Shown in pieces: positions 45,499 through 56,600 of a stretch of DNA of 64,000 nt (positions are counted from its first letter, which is position 1; each line of letters opens with the position of its first letter). A program made the position numbers and the translations under genes. Location: positions 186,001 through 250,000 of the forward strand of contig JADJOY010000014.1 in the NCBI GenBank assembly GCA_016713535.1, written 5' to 3'. The notes under the pieces are model-generated. The model made no database searches. It worked only from the letters and a program-made list of their open reading frames with translations, and was not told where the DNA came from. This stretch comes from Deltaproteobacteria bacterium (GTDB lineage: Bacteria; JADJOY01).

Positions 45499-47769
45499 TC
45501 AGTCCGGTAGCGTCACGCGACCAAAGAGCGACTCGGCCTCGGTGAGTTGCGGCGCGAGGCGCTCGAGCTGCGCCCCGAGCTCGGCCTTGGCGGCTGGCTC
45601 GAGCGCCGCCTGGAAGCGCTCGAAGGCGCGGCGGTTGTAGGCGAGCCCGAGCGGGCTGCCCTTCTGCGCGTGGAGCTCGATCGAGTCGCCGAGCACCGCG
45701 ATCGCGTCCGCGACCCGGCCGCCCTGCGCCAGCACCTCGGCGAGGGCGGCGGAGCTGCGCGCCAGCCCGAGCATGTCGCCGAGCTTGCTCTGCAGGTCGA
45801 CCGCGCGGGTCAGGTGCTCGGCCGCCTCGTCGGTGCCGTTCCTGCGCAGCTCGAGCCGGCCCATCGTCTCCCACACCCGCGCCGCCTCGCGCAAGGCACC
45901 CAGCTCGCGGTAGCGGCGCTCGGCGTCGCGGGCGTGGCGCAGGCCGAGCTCGATGGCGTCGTTCTCGCGCCCCGGGCGCGGCTTCACGTGCAGCGGCAGG
46001 CGCGCGATCAGGTGGTCGGTCTCGGCGAGCTCGATGCGCGCGTTCTCGTCCTCGGCCGCGAGCCGCTCGAAGACCTGGCGCGACTCGGTGAGCAGGTGAT
46101 TGGCGCGCACCGGATCGCCGAGCCGCACCCACACCGCGGCCTGGTCGTTGAAGAGCCGCGCCGCGCCCAGCGCGTCGCCGGCCTGGTGCATCTCGCGGCT
46201 CGCGCGGGTGAGTTCCTCGAGCGCCCGCTCGAGCGAGCGCGGATCGCCGAGGTCGTAGCAGACGCCCGCGATGAGCGCCCGGATGCCGGCGGCGAGGTGC
46301 ACCGGATCCTCGGGCGCCACCAGTGCCAGCGCCTCCTCGAGACGCTTGAGCGCCTCGCCGAGGCTGAAGTCCGAGCCCGGTCCCGCGGCCTCCCACTGCA
46401 GGCGGCCGAGGCGCGCCAGCACCTCGATGCGCAGACGGCGGCGGCGCATCGTGAGCGGCAGCCGCGCCAGCACCTTGAGCGCTTCGCGGCCGTAGTCGAT
46501 GGCGAGGCGGTTCGAGCCGCGCTCGGCGGCGTCCTCCGACGCCAGCAGGTAGCGCTCGATCGCGGCGTCGGGGCGTCCGGCCTCGGCGAGGTGGCGGGCG
46601 GCGCGGGCGTCGTGGGTACTGGTGCGCTGCGGGCGTGGAGGGTCGCCGACGAACGCCTCGAGCGCCGGATCGTCGCCGAGCAGTGCCGCCTCGGTGGGCG
46701 GGGTCGCCTCGATCGGGACGAGGGAGCCGTCGGGGTGTGGGCCGGCGGCCGCCTCGGCGCTCGGCTGCGGGGGGCGCGCGGTGCGCTCGGTGAGCGGCTG
46801 CGCGGGCGCCGCGTGCTCGGGGTCGACCGCCGCCGCGGTCGGTGACGGGACCGCGACGCGTCCGTTCGCGGCCGGCGCGCGGCCGAACGAGGGCGGCGGC
46901 ACCACCCGTAGCGCCTGCGGCGGCAGCTCCTCGTCGCTCTCGTCGAGCAGCTCCGCGAGGCGCCGGTGCCAGGCGGCGGCGAGCGACGGCAAGACACCGC
47001 GGCGCAGCTCGTCGACCCACTCGCGTGGCCAGCGGAAGCGCCCTTCGCCGCGATCGTCGAGGGGAACGCCCGCGTCGTGCGCGTGCTGGAAGACCTCGAG
47101 CGCCTCGACCGGATCGAGGTCGAGGAGCGCGGCGACCAGGTCGCTCTCGAAGGTGGGGCCGATGGTGGCCGCGGCGCGCAGCGCGCGCAGCACCGCTGGA
47201 TCGAGCGCCGGGAGCTCCACCTCGCCGGGCGCGGTGACCGCGGGGCGCGCCGTCTCGACCCGCACCAGGCCGGCGGCGCCCTCGGTCTGCTCGACCGCGC
47301 GCAGCAGGTCGAGCGCCGCGCCCTCGGGGACGCCGCTGAAGACCAGCACCATCGGCACCCTGAGCCAGCCGCGGCGCAGCACCATGCGACGGAGCGCGTC
47401 GAGGGTGGCCGGGTCGGCCAGATCGACGGCCTCGAACATGAGCACCACGGTGCCGTTCGCCTCCGCGGCGAGCTGCTGGAAGGACGACAGGATCCACTCG
47501 TTCAGACGCGGCTCGTGGCGCTCGCCGAGCAGCTCGGAGCGCGGGCTGGGACGGGCCAAACGCCGCGCCGGCTCGTCGAGGGCTCCTTCCCAGCCGAGCC
47601 AGCGCGCCAGCTCGTCTCGGGCCTCGAGGAGCGGCCCGAGCGGCTGCTCGTGGAGGTCGCAGCGCACCGCCACCACCACCAGCGGATAGTCCTCGGGCGG
47701 GGCGCCGGCGTGAGCCGCGACCACCGCGGTGTTGCGACCTTCGAGGGCTCGCTTCCAGGCGCGATCCAT
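45499..47769 (-). CDS. TPR protein with STAND-ATPase-like N-terminus lacking a P-loop
   Basis: 756 residues from ATG 47769; longer in-frame starts add Pro/Arg-rich repeat-like sequence and are not used. Residues ~25-230 resemble the ATPase domain of predicted transcriptional-activator ATPases: a Walker-B-like GTVVLMFEAVDLADPATLDAL and a following VPMVLVFSGVPEG sensor strand. The Walker A site is not recognisable, because the expected P-loop position reads VAAHAGAPPEDYPLVVV. A Pro-rich linker (about 330-410) leads to TPR repeats (about 430-740), each like AIERYLLASEDAAERGSNRLAIDYG or AERRYRELGALREAARVWETMGRLE. A scaffold or regulatory role in protein assemblies is likely. No kinase or DNA-binding domain is seen. 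Confidence 0.85.
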   Translation of the reverse strand: MDRAWKRALEGRNTAVVAAHAGAPPEDYPLVVVAVRCDLHEQPLGPLLEARDELARWLGWEGALDEPARRLARPSPRSELLGERHEPRLNEWILSSFQQLAAEANGTVVLMFEAVDLADPATLDALRRMVLRRGWLRVPMVLVFSGVPEGAALDLLRAVEQTEGAAGLVRVETARPAVTAPGEVELPALDPAVLRALRAAATIGPTFESDLVAALLDLDPVEALEVFQHAHDAGVPLDDRGEGRFRWPREWVDELRRGVLPSLAAAWHRRLAELLDESDEELPPQALRVVPPPSFGRAPAANGRVAVPSPTAAAVDPEHAAPAQPLTERTARPPQPSAEAAAGPHPDGSLVPIEATPPTEAALLGDDPALEAFVGDPPRPQRTSTHDARAARHLAEAGRPDAAIERYLLASEDAAERGSNRLAIDYGREALKVLARLPLTMRRRRLRIEVLARLGRLQWEAAGPGSDFSLGEALKRLEEALALVAPEDPVHLAAGIRALIAGVCYDLGDPRSLERALEELTRASREMHQAGDALGAARLFNDQAAVWVRLGDPVRANHLLTESRQVFERLAAEDENARIELAETDHLIARLPLHVKPRPGRENDAIELGLRHARDAERRYRELGALREAARVWETMGRLELRRNGTDEAAEHLTRAVDLQSKLGDMLGLARSSAALAEVLAQGGRVADAIAVLGDSIELHAQKGSPLGLAYNRRAFERFQAALEPAAKAELGAQLERLAPQLTEAESLFGRVTLPD

Positions 47770-48032
47770 GGCTGACCTCGTGGGCGGGTCGGGCGGGGGA
47801 TGAGGCGTATTTCGGGGCTGGTTCGAGAGGCTATCCGCCGAGCGAGGCGAACCAAACCGAACCGGGAGGCGCGCGCCCGCGCGGCTCCGCGAGTCACCGT
47901 CCGAATCGCCGCCCAGGCCGCGCCGCGGCGTCTTGCCACGGTGCGTCATGACGCCTACGTTTCGTCGTTCCAGCGGACCGCGGACGTGGGCGCGATCGCC
48001 TGCTCGCCGGCCGCGAGGAGGGGCGAACGGTC

Positions 48033-49340
<1,308 letters not shown>

Positions 49341-49359
49341 GCGGCGACGCGGTGCTCGG

Positions 49360-49564
49360 GCGGGGATGAACCCCGCCCCTACACCGGTGACCACGTCGGT
49401 GGATGCGCGAAATCGTAGGGGCGGGCCCCGAGCCCGCCCGGGGTGTGTGGCAGGACGGCAGCATCGACGAAGGCAATCGTAGGGGCGGGCGCGAGCCCGC
49501 CCGGGGTGTGGCAGGACCGGCGGCATCGACGAACAAAATCGTAGGGGCGGGCCCCGTGCCCGCC
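49360..49564. repeat. GTAG palindromes, three direct copies at 62-64 bp spacing
   Basis: An inverted GTAG palindrome ends CCCCGCCCCTAC near 49383. Direct copies start GTAGGGGCGGGC at 49415, 49479 and 49541, each separated by the same GTGTGGCAGGAC-GGC-GGCATCGACGAA spacer with small changes. The gap between fadI and fadJ thus grew by tandem duplication of a palindrome plus spacer. Confidence 0.85.
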
Positions 49565-49605
49565 CACGGCGAGGCGGGACGGCGACGACCCGCCCGGGGG
49601 CAGCG

Positions 49606-51861
49606 ATGAGCGAGATCGAGAAGAAGGGCGTCCTGGGCGTCGAGAAGCGGGCCAACGGCTGCGCGATCGTGTGGTTCGACGATCCCGCGGAGGCCATGAA
49701 CACCCTGAAGGGTGACATCGCCGAGGACTTCGAGTGGGCCTTCGGCAAGGTCGAGAAGGACCCCGACGTGAAGGCGGTGGTGTTCGCGTCCGGCAAGCCC
49801 GACAGCTTCGTCGCCGGCGCCAACATCGACATGCTGAACGCCTGCAAGACCGCCCAGGACGCCGCCAATCTCTCGCGGCTCTCGCAGAAGATGCAGGAGG
49901 CGATGGCGAGCTTCCCCAAGCCCATCGTCGCCGCCATCCACGGCGTCGCGCTCGGCGGCGGGCTCGAGATCACGCTGCCCTGCCACGGCCGCATCGCGAG
50001 CGACGACTCGAAGACCAAGCTCGGCCTGCCCGAGTGCCAGCTCGGCCTCTTGCCGGGCGGCGGCGGCACCCAGCGCCTGCATCCGCTGATCGGCGTGGCG
50101 GCCGCCCTCGACATGCTCCTCACCGGCAAGCAGGTGAGCGCCAAGACCGCCAAGAAGATGGGGCTGGTTGACGAGGTGGTGCCCGCGCCGATCCTGATCG
50201 TCGCCGCGATGAAGATGGCGCTCGCGCTCGCGGCCAAGGGCCCCGGCGCCACGTCGCCCAAGCACAAGCCCGCCTCGACCAGCGACCGCCTCCGTGAGTT
50301 CGCGCTGGAGGAGAACAAGCTCGGCCGGCGCGTGCTCTTCGACCAGGCGCGGAAGAAGGTCCTCGGCCAGACCCAGGGCAACTACCCGGCGCAGGAGAAG
50401 ATCCTCGACGTGGTGCGGGTCGGAGTGGAGAAGGGATTGGCGGCCGGCCTCGAGGCGGAGGCTGTGGCGTTCGGCGAGCTGGTGGTGAGCCCGGTCGCCA
50501 AGCAGCTCATCTCGATCTTCTTCGCGCAGACCGCGCTCAAGAAGGACAGCGGCGTCGACGACCCGAGCGTCAAGCCGAAGAAGGTCGCGAAGGTCGGCAT
50601 GCTCGGCGCGGGCCTCATGGGCGCCGGCATCACTTACGTCACCATCAACAACGTCGGCGTGGCGGTGCGGCTCAAGGACAAGGACGACGCCGGGCTCGGC
50701 AAGGGGCTCGCGTACGTGCGCGGCATCCTCGACGGCCGGGTGCGCAAGCGCCGGCTCTCGCCGATGGCGCGCGACCTGCTCATCCACCGCGTCACCACCA
50801 CCACCGACATGAGCGGCTTCCAGGACGTGGACGTGGTGATCGAGGCGGTGTTCGAGGACCTCGGGCTCAAGAAGAAGGTGCTCGCGGACGTCGAGGGGGC
50901 GGGGAAGGAGGACGTGATCTTCGCGTCCAACACCTCGTCGCTGCCGATCACGCAGATTGCCGAGGGCGCCAATCGCCCCGAGAACGTGATCGGCATGCAC
51001 TACTTCTCGCCGGTCGAGAAGATGCCGCTCCTCGAGATCATCAACACCCGGTCGACCGCGCCGTGGGTCACCGCCACGTGTGTCGAGCTCGGCAAGAAGC
51101 AGGGCAAGACGGTGATCGTGGTGAACGACGGGGTGGGCTTCTACACCTCGCGGATCCTCGGTCCGTACATGAACGAGGCGGCGTACCTGCTGGCCGAGGG
51201 TGTCGCGGTCGAGGCGATGGACCAGGCGCTCGTGAAGTGGGGCTTCCCGGTGGGCCCGATCACGCTGCTCGACGAGGTCGGCATCGACGTCGCGGAGAAG
51301 GTCGGCCACATCGTCCACGACGCGTTCGGCGATCGCATGAAGCCGCCGCCGGGGATCGAGAAGCTGGTCGCCGACAAGCGCTACGGCCGCAAGAACAAGC
51401 GCGGCTTCTACGTCTACGACGGTAAGACAAAGGGCAAGAAGGAAGTCGACACCGCGGTCTACGCGCTGCTCGGCGTGACACCCGGCAAGGTGATCGCGGC
51501 CAACGAGATCGCCGAGCGGTGTGCGCTCCAGATGGTCAACGAGGCGGCGCTGTGCTTCCAGGAGGGGATCCTGCGCAGCGCCCGCGACGGTGACGTCGGT
51601 GCGATCTTCGGGCTCGGCTTCCCGCCGTTTCGCGGCGGCCCGTTCCGGTACGTCGACGCGGTGGGTGTGGGCGAGGTGGTGAAGAAGCTCGAGCGCCTGC
51701 GCGATCAGCACGGCCCGCGCTTCGCGCCCGCCGAGATCCTCGTCGAGATGGCCAAGGACGGCCGCACCTTCCACGGCGAGAACAAGGTCGAGCCGCCCAA
51801 GAGCCCCGGCGCGGTCGGCACGGCCGACAAGCCCGCCAAGAAGGCCAAGAAGAGCGCCTGA
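49606..51861 (+). CDS. fadJ: Fatty-acid oxidation complex alpha subunit (enoyl-CoA hydratase/3-hydroxyacyl-CoA dehydrogenase)
   Basis: 751 residues. N-terminal crotonase domain with the oxyanion/active-site segment IHGVALGGGLEITLPCHGRI (Glu121) and KLGLPECQLGLLPG (Glu143), followed by a hydroxyacyl-CoA dehydrogenase domain with NAD motif KVGMLGAGLMGAGITYV, the catalytic region IGMHYFSPVEKMPLLEI and the C-terminal helical domain (GFYTSRILGPYMNEAAYLL). It hydrates trans-2-enoyl-CoA and oxidises L-3-hydroxyacyl-CoA, passing product to FadI. The tail (ADKPAKKAKKSA) is Lys-rich and beyond the usual family end. A decayed copy of this gene's 3' end lies at 53019-53115, downstream of the second toxin-antitoxin pair. 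Confidence 0.95.
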   Translation: MSEIEKKGVLGVEKRANGCAIVWFDDPAEAMNTLKGDIAEDFEWAFGKVEKDPDVKAVVFASGKPDSFVAGANIDMLNACKTAQDAANLSRLSQKMQEAMASFPKPIVAAIHGVALGGGLEITLPCHGRIASDDSKTKLGLPECQLGLLPGGGGTQRLHPLIGVAAALDMLLTGKQVSAKTAKKMGLVDEVVPAPILIVAAMKMALALAAKGPGATSPKHKPASTSDRLREFALEENKLGRRVLFDQARKKVLGQTQGNYPAQEKILDVVRVGVEKGLAAGLEAEAVAFGELVVSPVAKQLISIFFAQTALKKDSGVDDPSVKPKKVAKVGMLGAGLMGAGITYVTINNVGVAVRLKDKDDAGLGKGLAYVRGILDGRVRKRRLSPMARDLLIHRVTTTTDMSGFQDVDVVIEAVFEDLGLKKKVLADVEGAGKEDVIFASNTSSLPITQIAEGANRPENVIGMHYFSPVEKMPLLEIINTRSTAPWVTATCVELGKKQGKTVIVVNDGVGFYTSRILGPYMNEAAYLLAEGVAVEAMDQALVKWGFPVGPITLLDEVGIDVAEKVGHIVHDAFGDRMKPPPGIEKLVADKRYGRKNKRGFYVYDGKTKGKKEVDTAVYALLGVTPGKVIAANEIAERCALQMVNEAALCFQEGILRSARDGDVGAIFGLGFPPFRGGPFRYVDAVGVGEVVKKLERLRDQHGPRFAPAEILVEMAKDGRTFHGENKVEPPKSPGAVGTADKPAKKAKKSA

Positions 51862-52261
51862 GCGAGCCTGGAGCGCGCCCGCTCCGTCGGGCGCCCGGTG
51901 CTGCGTCCGTTCGTCGTCGTCCGGTGGATCGGGGAGCACGACGCCCACGCCCAGGTGTGGCGCGGGTCGTGCCGGTGTAGGGGCGGGCGTAGCCGCCCGC
52001 GTCGTGCTGCGTCCGTTCGTCGCGATCGCCCGGTGGGAAATCGGGCGAGCTGACGCATCGCCCCTACGCACCCAGGTGTGGCGCGGGTCGTGCCGGTGTA
52101 GGGGCGGGCGTGAGCCCGCCCGCGGCGCGGGATCGATCTCGGCGAACGGGCGTCTGGCTCGATCGCTGGCTCCGCGCGCAGGCGTGACGGAGCGATCGAG
52201 GCCTCCTCGGCGCCTCGTTACGCTTGTTATGCCATCATGCTGTGCTTACACTCGGGCGCAA
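51862..52261. repeat. GTAG palindromes in ~121 bp direct duplication
   Basis: GTGTGGCGCGGGTCGTGCCG followed by GTGTAGGGGCGGGCG occurs at about 51955 and 52076. TGCTGCGTCCGTTCGTCG also occurs twice (about 51900 and 52008). A GGAG palindrome (GGAGCGCGCCCGCTCCGTCG) lies just after fadJ at 51871. The last 60 bases hold the promoter of the second toxin-antitoxin module. No other gene is seen in the 400 bp. Confidence 0.75.
52224..52252 (+). promoter_or_regulatory. Sigma70-type promoter of the second toxin-antitoxin module
   Basis: TTGTTA (52224-52229), a 17-base spacer and TACACT (52247-52252). The antitoxin ATG is only 9 bases after the -10, so the transcript start should fall on or next to it (leaderless mRNA), as for the first module at 12755. 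No perfect palindrome was found here. Confidence 0.55.
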
Positions 52262-52510
52262 ATGATCCGGACTCAGGTGCAGCTCACCGAGCAGCAGCTC
52301 CGACAGTTGCGCAAGGTCGCGATCCGAGACGGTGTCTCGATCGCCGAGGTGATCCGCCGCTGCATCGACCGCGGCATTGGCGACCGGCTCGGCGACTCGG
52401 ACACGGCGTACGAGGCGGCGGCCACGTGCGTCGGCTCGTTTCGGGATCGCGACGATGCGAGCGACGTGGCCGAGGAACACGACGGCTATCTCGGGGACGC
52501 CTTCGAATGA
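52262..52510 (+). CDS. vapB: Ribbon-helix-helix (VapB/CopG-like) antitoxin
   Basis: 82 residues. The first 40 form a typical RHH DNA-binding unit: beta strand MIRTQVQLTEQQ, helix LRQLRKVAIRDG, turn, helix SIAEVIRRCIDRGIG. The acidic C-terminus (DASDVAEEHDGYLGDAFE) is suited to toxin binding. No Shine-Dalgarno site is visible, in line with leaderless translation from the promoter at 52224-52252. The stop overlaps the toxin ATG by 4 bases. It differs from the Phd-type antitoxin at 12755, so the two modules are not recent copies of each other. Confidence 0.92.
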   Translation: MIRTQVQLTEQQLRQLRKVAIRDGVSIAEVIRRCIDRGIGDRLGDSDTAYEAAATCVGSFRDRDDASDVAEEHDGYLGDAFE

Positions 52511-52908
52511 GCCGAGTGTTCGTCGACACCTCGGCGTTCTTCGCGCTCCTGGTGTCGTCGGATGGCTCGCACCGCGCCGCCGCCGCGAGCTTCGAGCGGC
52601 TGCGTGCGCGTCGAGCGCCCCTCGTCACGTCGTCGTACGTGCTGGTCGAGACGTACGCCCTCCTGGGTCGACGCGTCGGTCTGGCGGCCGTGCGATCCTT
52701 CCGGACGAGCTTCGCGCCGCTGCTGTCGGTCCGCTGGGTGGACGCGGAGCTCCACGAGCAGGGGCTCGAGCTGCTGTCGAATCGTGATCGGGCGACACTC
52801 AGCCTGGTCGACGCGGTGTCGTTCGTAGTGATTCGCCAGGAACGGATCGCGGACGTGTTCGCGTTCGACCGCCACTTCACCGAGGAGGGGCTGGCGCTCT
52901 CCGGCTGA
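52507..52908 (+). CDS. vapC: VapC-family PIN-domain toxin
   Basis: 133 residues. PIN acidic residues: Asp7 (VFVDTSAFFALLV), Glu49 (SYVLVETYALLGRR), Asp102 (LSLVDAVSFVVIR) and Asp121 (VFAFDRHFTEEG). The DTSAFFALL start and SxxDAxSFVVIR motif mark the VapC group that pairs with RHH antitoxins. It should cleave structured RNA when the antitoxin is lost. All catalytic residues are kept. The pair sits between the fadJ 3' end and a fragmentary second copy of that end, suggesting it arrived or was retained by a duplication or insertion event. Confidence 0.94.
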   Translation: MSRVFVDTSAFFALLVSSDGSHRAAAASFERLRARRAPLVTSSYVLVETYALLGRRVGLAAVRSFRTSFAPLLSVRWVDAELHEQGLELLSNRDRATLSLVDAVSFVVIRQERIADVFAFDRHFTEEGLALSG

Positions 52909-52970
52909 AGCGTCGTGGGCCACGGTGCATCGGCCCGTCAGCCGCGGCGCGATCCCCGCAGTGCGTGAGC

Positions 52971-53115
52971 CGCGCGGCGCCGGTGAGCGCCGCGGCACCG
53001 ATCGCGAGCACGTGCCGCTACGTCGACGCGGTGGGCGTGGGCGAGCTGGTGAAGAAGCTCGCGCGACGGCGCGCCCGACGCCGACAAGCCCGCCAAGAGC
53101 GTAGGGCCAAAGAGC
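52971..53115 (+). pseudogene. Remnants of a beta-lactamase-gene 3' end and of the fadJ 3' end
   Basis: 52971-53010 matches 60135-60174 (the 3' end of the minus-strand beta-lactamase-fold gene) at 36 of 40 bases. Directly after it, 53019-53061 matches fadJ 51649-51691 at 41 of 43, and 53080-53097 equals 51823-51840 exactly, followed by a damaged version of the last codons with the stop TGA changed to TAG. About 120 bases of fadJ between the two blocks are missing. Both fragments are too short to be functional. Confidence 0.85.
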
Positions 53116-53621
53116 GCCTAGTCGGCGCCGATCCTGGGCGCGGAGGAGCGCGGTTCATCCCGCCCGCGGAGCGCGATCGATTGGCCTGGAGCGCGCCCGC
53201 TCCGTCGGGCGCCCCGGGCCGCGTCCGGATTCGCCGATCGCCCCACGAGGAATCGTGGCGAGCCGGCGCTCCCTCCTACACTCCCGCGTCGGCGTCGCGA
53301 AGGCGGGGGGGCCGCGAGGCCGCACGCGGGTCCGTCTCGATCGGCCGTGACCGCTCCGGTGCGGTGCCGCGCGGCTGTCCTCCGTTACCGCTCGCCCCGC
53401 ACCATCGCGATCGTCCGTGATCTCACACACGAATTCCGCGCGTCGTCGGGCACCCAGCTTGCTCTGCACGCACGGCGCGAGGGATCCGCGGCGACTGGGC
53501 GCCGCAAATTCGAGAAAAGTCGCTCGACGAGGTGCCGCTCTCGGGGATCGACGGCGTGGCCGGATGATCAACGCACTGCGGATTCGTCAACCGACGAGCG
53601 ACGGACCGGCGAGGTGATGGC
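53116..53621. other. Intergenic sequence without a recognised gene
   Basis: A GGAG palindrome at 53187-53214 repeats 51870-51897 (CCTGGAGCGCGCCCGCTCCG and on), perhaps part of the same duplicated tract as the fadJ remnant. Nothing coding was identified in the rest. The GTG start of the PKD protein gene follows at 53622. Confidence 0.4.
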
Positions 53622-56600
53622 GTGAGGATCGCGAGACGAGGACGAGGTCGGCGCTGGATCGCAAGCAGCACCCTGTGCTTGGCGTGGGCCCTGGTGGCAC
53701 CGGGCACTTCGCCCGCCTCTGCGGCGCAGGTGAGTGCCCTCACCTCGCTGCCCGGTGATGCGACGATCGCCTTCGCGGCCAACGACCAGAGCGCGCCTTC
53801 GCTGGCGCGAGCGTCGAACGGCACCGCGCTCGTCGCGTGGTCGGACTCGCGCGCCAACCTCCTCGGCTCGGAGTACGAGACCTCGCGCGACGTCTACGCC
53901 GCGCGCCTCGACGCCGCCGGCAACCCGCTCGAGTCGGCGCCGTTCGCGGTGGCGGCCGGCCCCGGCGCCCAGGAGAACCCCAAGGTCGCGTGGAACGGCA
54001 CCCACTGGCTGGTGGTGTTCGAGAGCACCGGCGTCTCGGGCACCGGCTACTACTACGAGAAGTCGCTCAAGGCGGTGCGGGTCGCGGCGAACGGCACCGT
54101 CGTGGACGCCACCCCGATCGACATCCCGGGCGTCAGCCCGATCCCGTACGCCTGGGCGCTCGCCTCCGACGGCAACCAGTGGGTGATCGCCATCCAGGGC
54201 ACGTCGGTGAGCGGCGACGTGGTGGCGATGCGGATCTCGGCGGGCGGCGTGCTCCTCGACCCACCCACCCGCCGGCTGGTCGCCGCCACGTATTACATGC
54301 GCTCGAACTTCAAGCTCGCCCACGCGAGCGGCGTCTTCGTGCTCACCTTCGACGACGCCTACGTGAACGGCGTCAACGACACCAAGGCCGTGCGCTTCGA
54401 CTCGTCGCTGGCGCTCCTCGACGGCGCGCCGCTGGCACTCCTCGATCGGCCGCTCGCGGATCTCACCTCGAACGGCACCGAGCTCTACGCGGTGTGGAAC
54501 CAGCAGCGTCCCGACTTCTCGATGGCCGTGACCGGCTCGCGGGTGAACGCCGCGGGCCAGCGCCTCGACGGCGCGGGCGACGACCTCTCGGGCGCGAATC
54601 CGGCGCAGGGCTCGACGCCGATCGTCGCCACCTGGGACGGCGTGAACTGGCGCGCGCTCTGGCCGGCTGCGGGCGGCGCACGCGCCGCGCGGGTGAGCGC
54701 GGCGGGAGCGGTGCTCGACCCCGGCGGCGTGCTGCTGGCGGGCGCCGTCACCGGTCCGGTGGCCGGCACCGGCGACGGCGGCGTGCACGTGGCGTTCACC
54801 ACCACCAACGGCTCGACCAACGACGTCGTCGCGGCCCGGATCAGCGCCGCCAGCGCGCTCGGCGCGAGCCGCCCGCTCTCGATCGGCCAGCCCCAGCAGA
54901 CGGACGCCGAGCTGGCGACCAGCGGCACGGGCTCGATGCTGGTGTTCCGGAGCGCGACCGCGTCCACGGCGCGGGTGCTGGCGATGCCGCTCGATGCCGC
55001 GGGCAACGCGCTCGTGGCCGAACCGGTGGTGCTCGACAGCGGTGACGTCCTGAACGGACCGGGTGCCCCTGCGGTGTCGTGGAACGGCAGCGTGTACCTC
55101 GTGGCCTGGGGCGCGGCGAACGGCGTCGTCGCGAAGCGCATCTCGCCGGCGGGCGCGGTCCTCGACGCGAGCCCGCGGCTCGTCCTGGCGCAAGGGTTCG
55201 GCCGGCCCGCCGTCGCCGCAGTCGGCGACGTGTTCCTGGTGTTGGGGAGGCACTACGGGTCCACGCCGCAGGTCATCTATCCGCTCGCGGCGCGCCTTCG
55301 CGGCAGCGACGGCGCGCTCCTCGACGCGGCGCCGATCACGATCAACGCGGGCGGCTACGTGTCGCGCCCACCGGCGGTCACCGCGATCGACGGCCGCTGG
55401 CTGGTCGCCTATCACGCGAACTGGAGCCACGACGACTCGGGGGCCAGCACCGGCATCACCTTCATCGGCGCCGACGGCAGCCTCGGCGCGAGCAGCGGGG
55501 TGGAGATCTTCTCCACGGCCGGCGGCAACGGGATCTTCGAGCTTGGCCTGGCGTCGAACGGCAGCACGGCGCTGCTGGTGCAGTCGAAGGAGATCACCTC
55601 GGGGGTGGAGACCGACCTCCTCGCCCACGTGATCTCGGCGGCGGGCGCGGTCGGCCCGCTCGTCAACCTCACGCCCTGGATCGGCAACCAGTACCGGCCG
55701 CGGGTGGCGTGGGACGGCACCGACTTCGTGGTCGTGTTCCAGGACCAGAAGAACCGCCTCACCGACATCGCGCTCGACCCGATCGACGCGCGCAGCGACC
55801 TGTTCGGGATGCGGGTCGCGCCGGACGGGACGCCGGTCGATCCCCAGGGGTTCCTGATCAGCGCCATCGACGGCGCGGAGGCCCACCCGGCGGTCGCGTC
55901 GAGCGCGGGCGTGAGCCTGTTCGGTGCCTCGCAGATGCTGAACGACGGCCTGCGCGCGAACTACCGGATCGTCACCGAAGCGCGCAGCGCCGCGGGCAAT
56001 CGCTGGCCGGTGGCCGTCGCGACCGCCGCGCCGTCGCACGGCGACTCGCCGCTGACGGTGACCCTGAGCTCGAACGGCTCCCTCGATCCCGAGGGTGGCG
56101 CGATCGCGCGGCTGTGGGACTTCGGCGACGGCAACACGTCGACGCTCGCGAACCCGACCCACGCGTTCACCGCGGCGAAGCCGTACCTGGTGACCTTGAC
56201 GGTCACCGACGGCGGCGGCCGCAGCGCGACGCAGGCGATCCGGGTGAACGTCACCGCCCCCAACCAGGCGCCGATCGCGAAGGCGGTCGCGTCGCCGCCG
56301 AGCGGCCCCGCGCCGCTCGACGTGACGCTGGACGCGACCGGTTCGTACGATCCGGACGGCGCCATCGGCAACGTGACGTGGACCTTCCACGACGGCAGCC
56401 AAACCTACGGGCCGATCGGCTACTACACCTACACGCAGAACGGCAGCTACCCGGTGACGGTCACCGTGTACGACGCCCGCGGCGCGTCCGACACCGACAC
56501 GATCACCGTGGCGGTGGGCGTGGCGTCCAACCAGGCGCCGGTCGCCGCCGCCGCGGCGACGCCCACCACCGGCAACGCCCCGCTCGCGGTGTCGTTCAGC

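Noticed and set aside
43862-47497. A 1211-codon minus-strand frame joining several genes
   Set aside because: Only its last 157 codons (DUF1499) look real; the first part is an alternative frame of the TPR and dehydrogenase genes.
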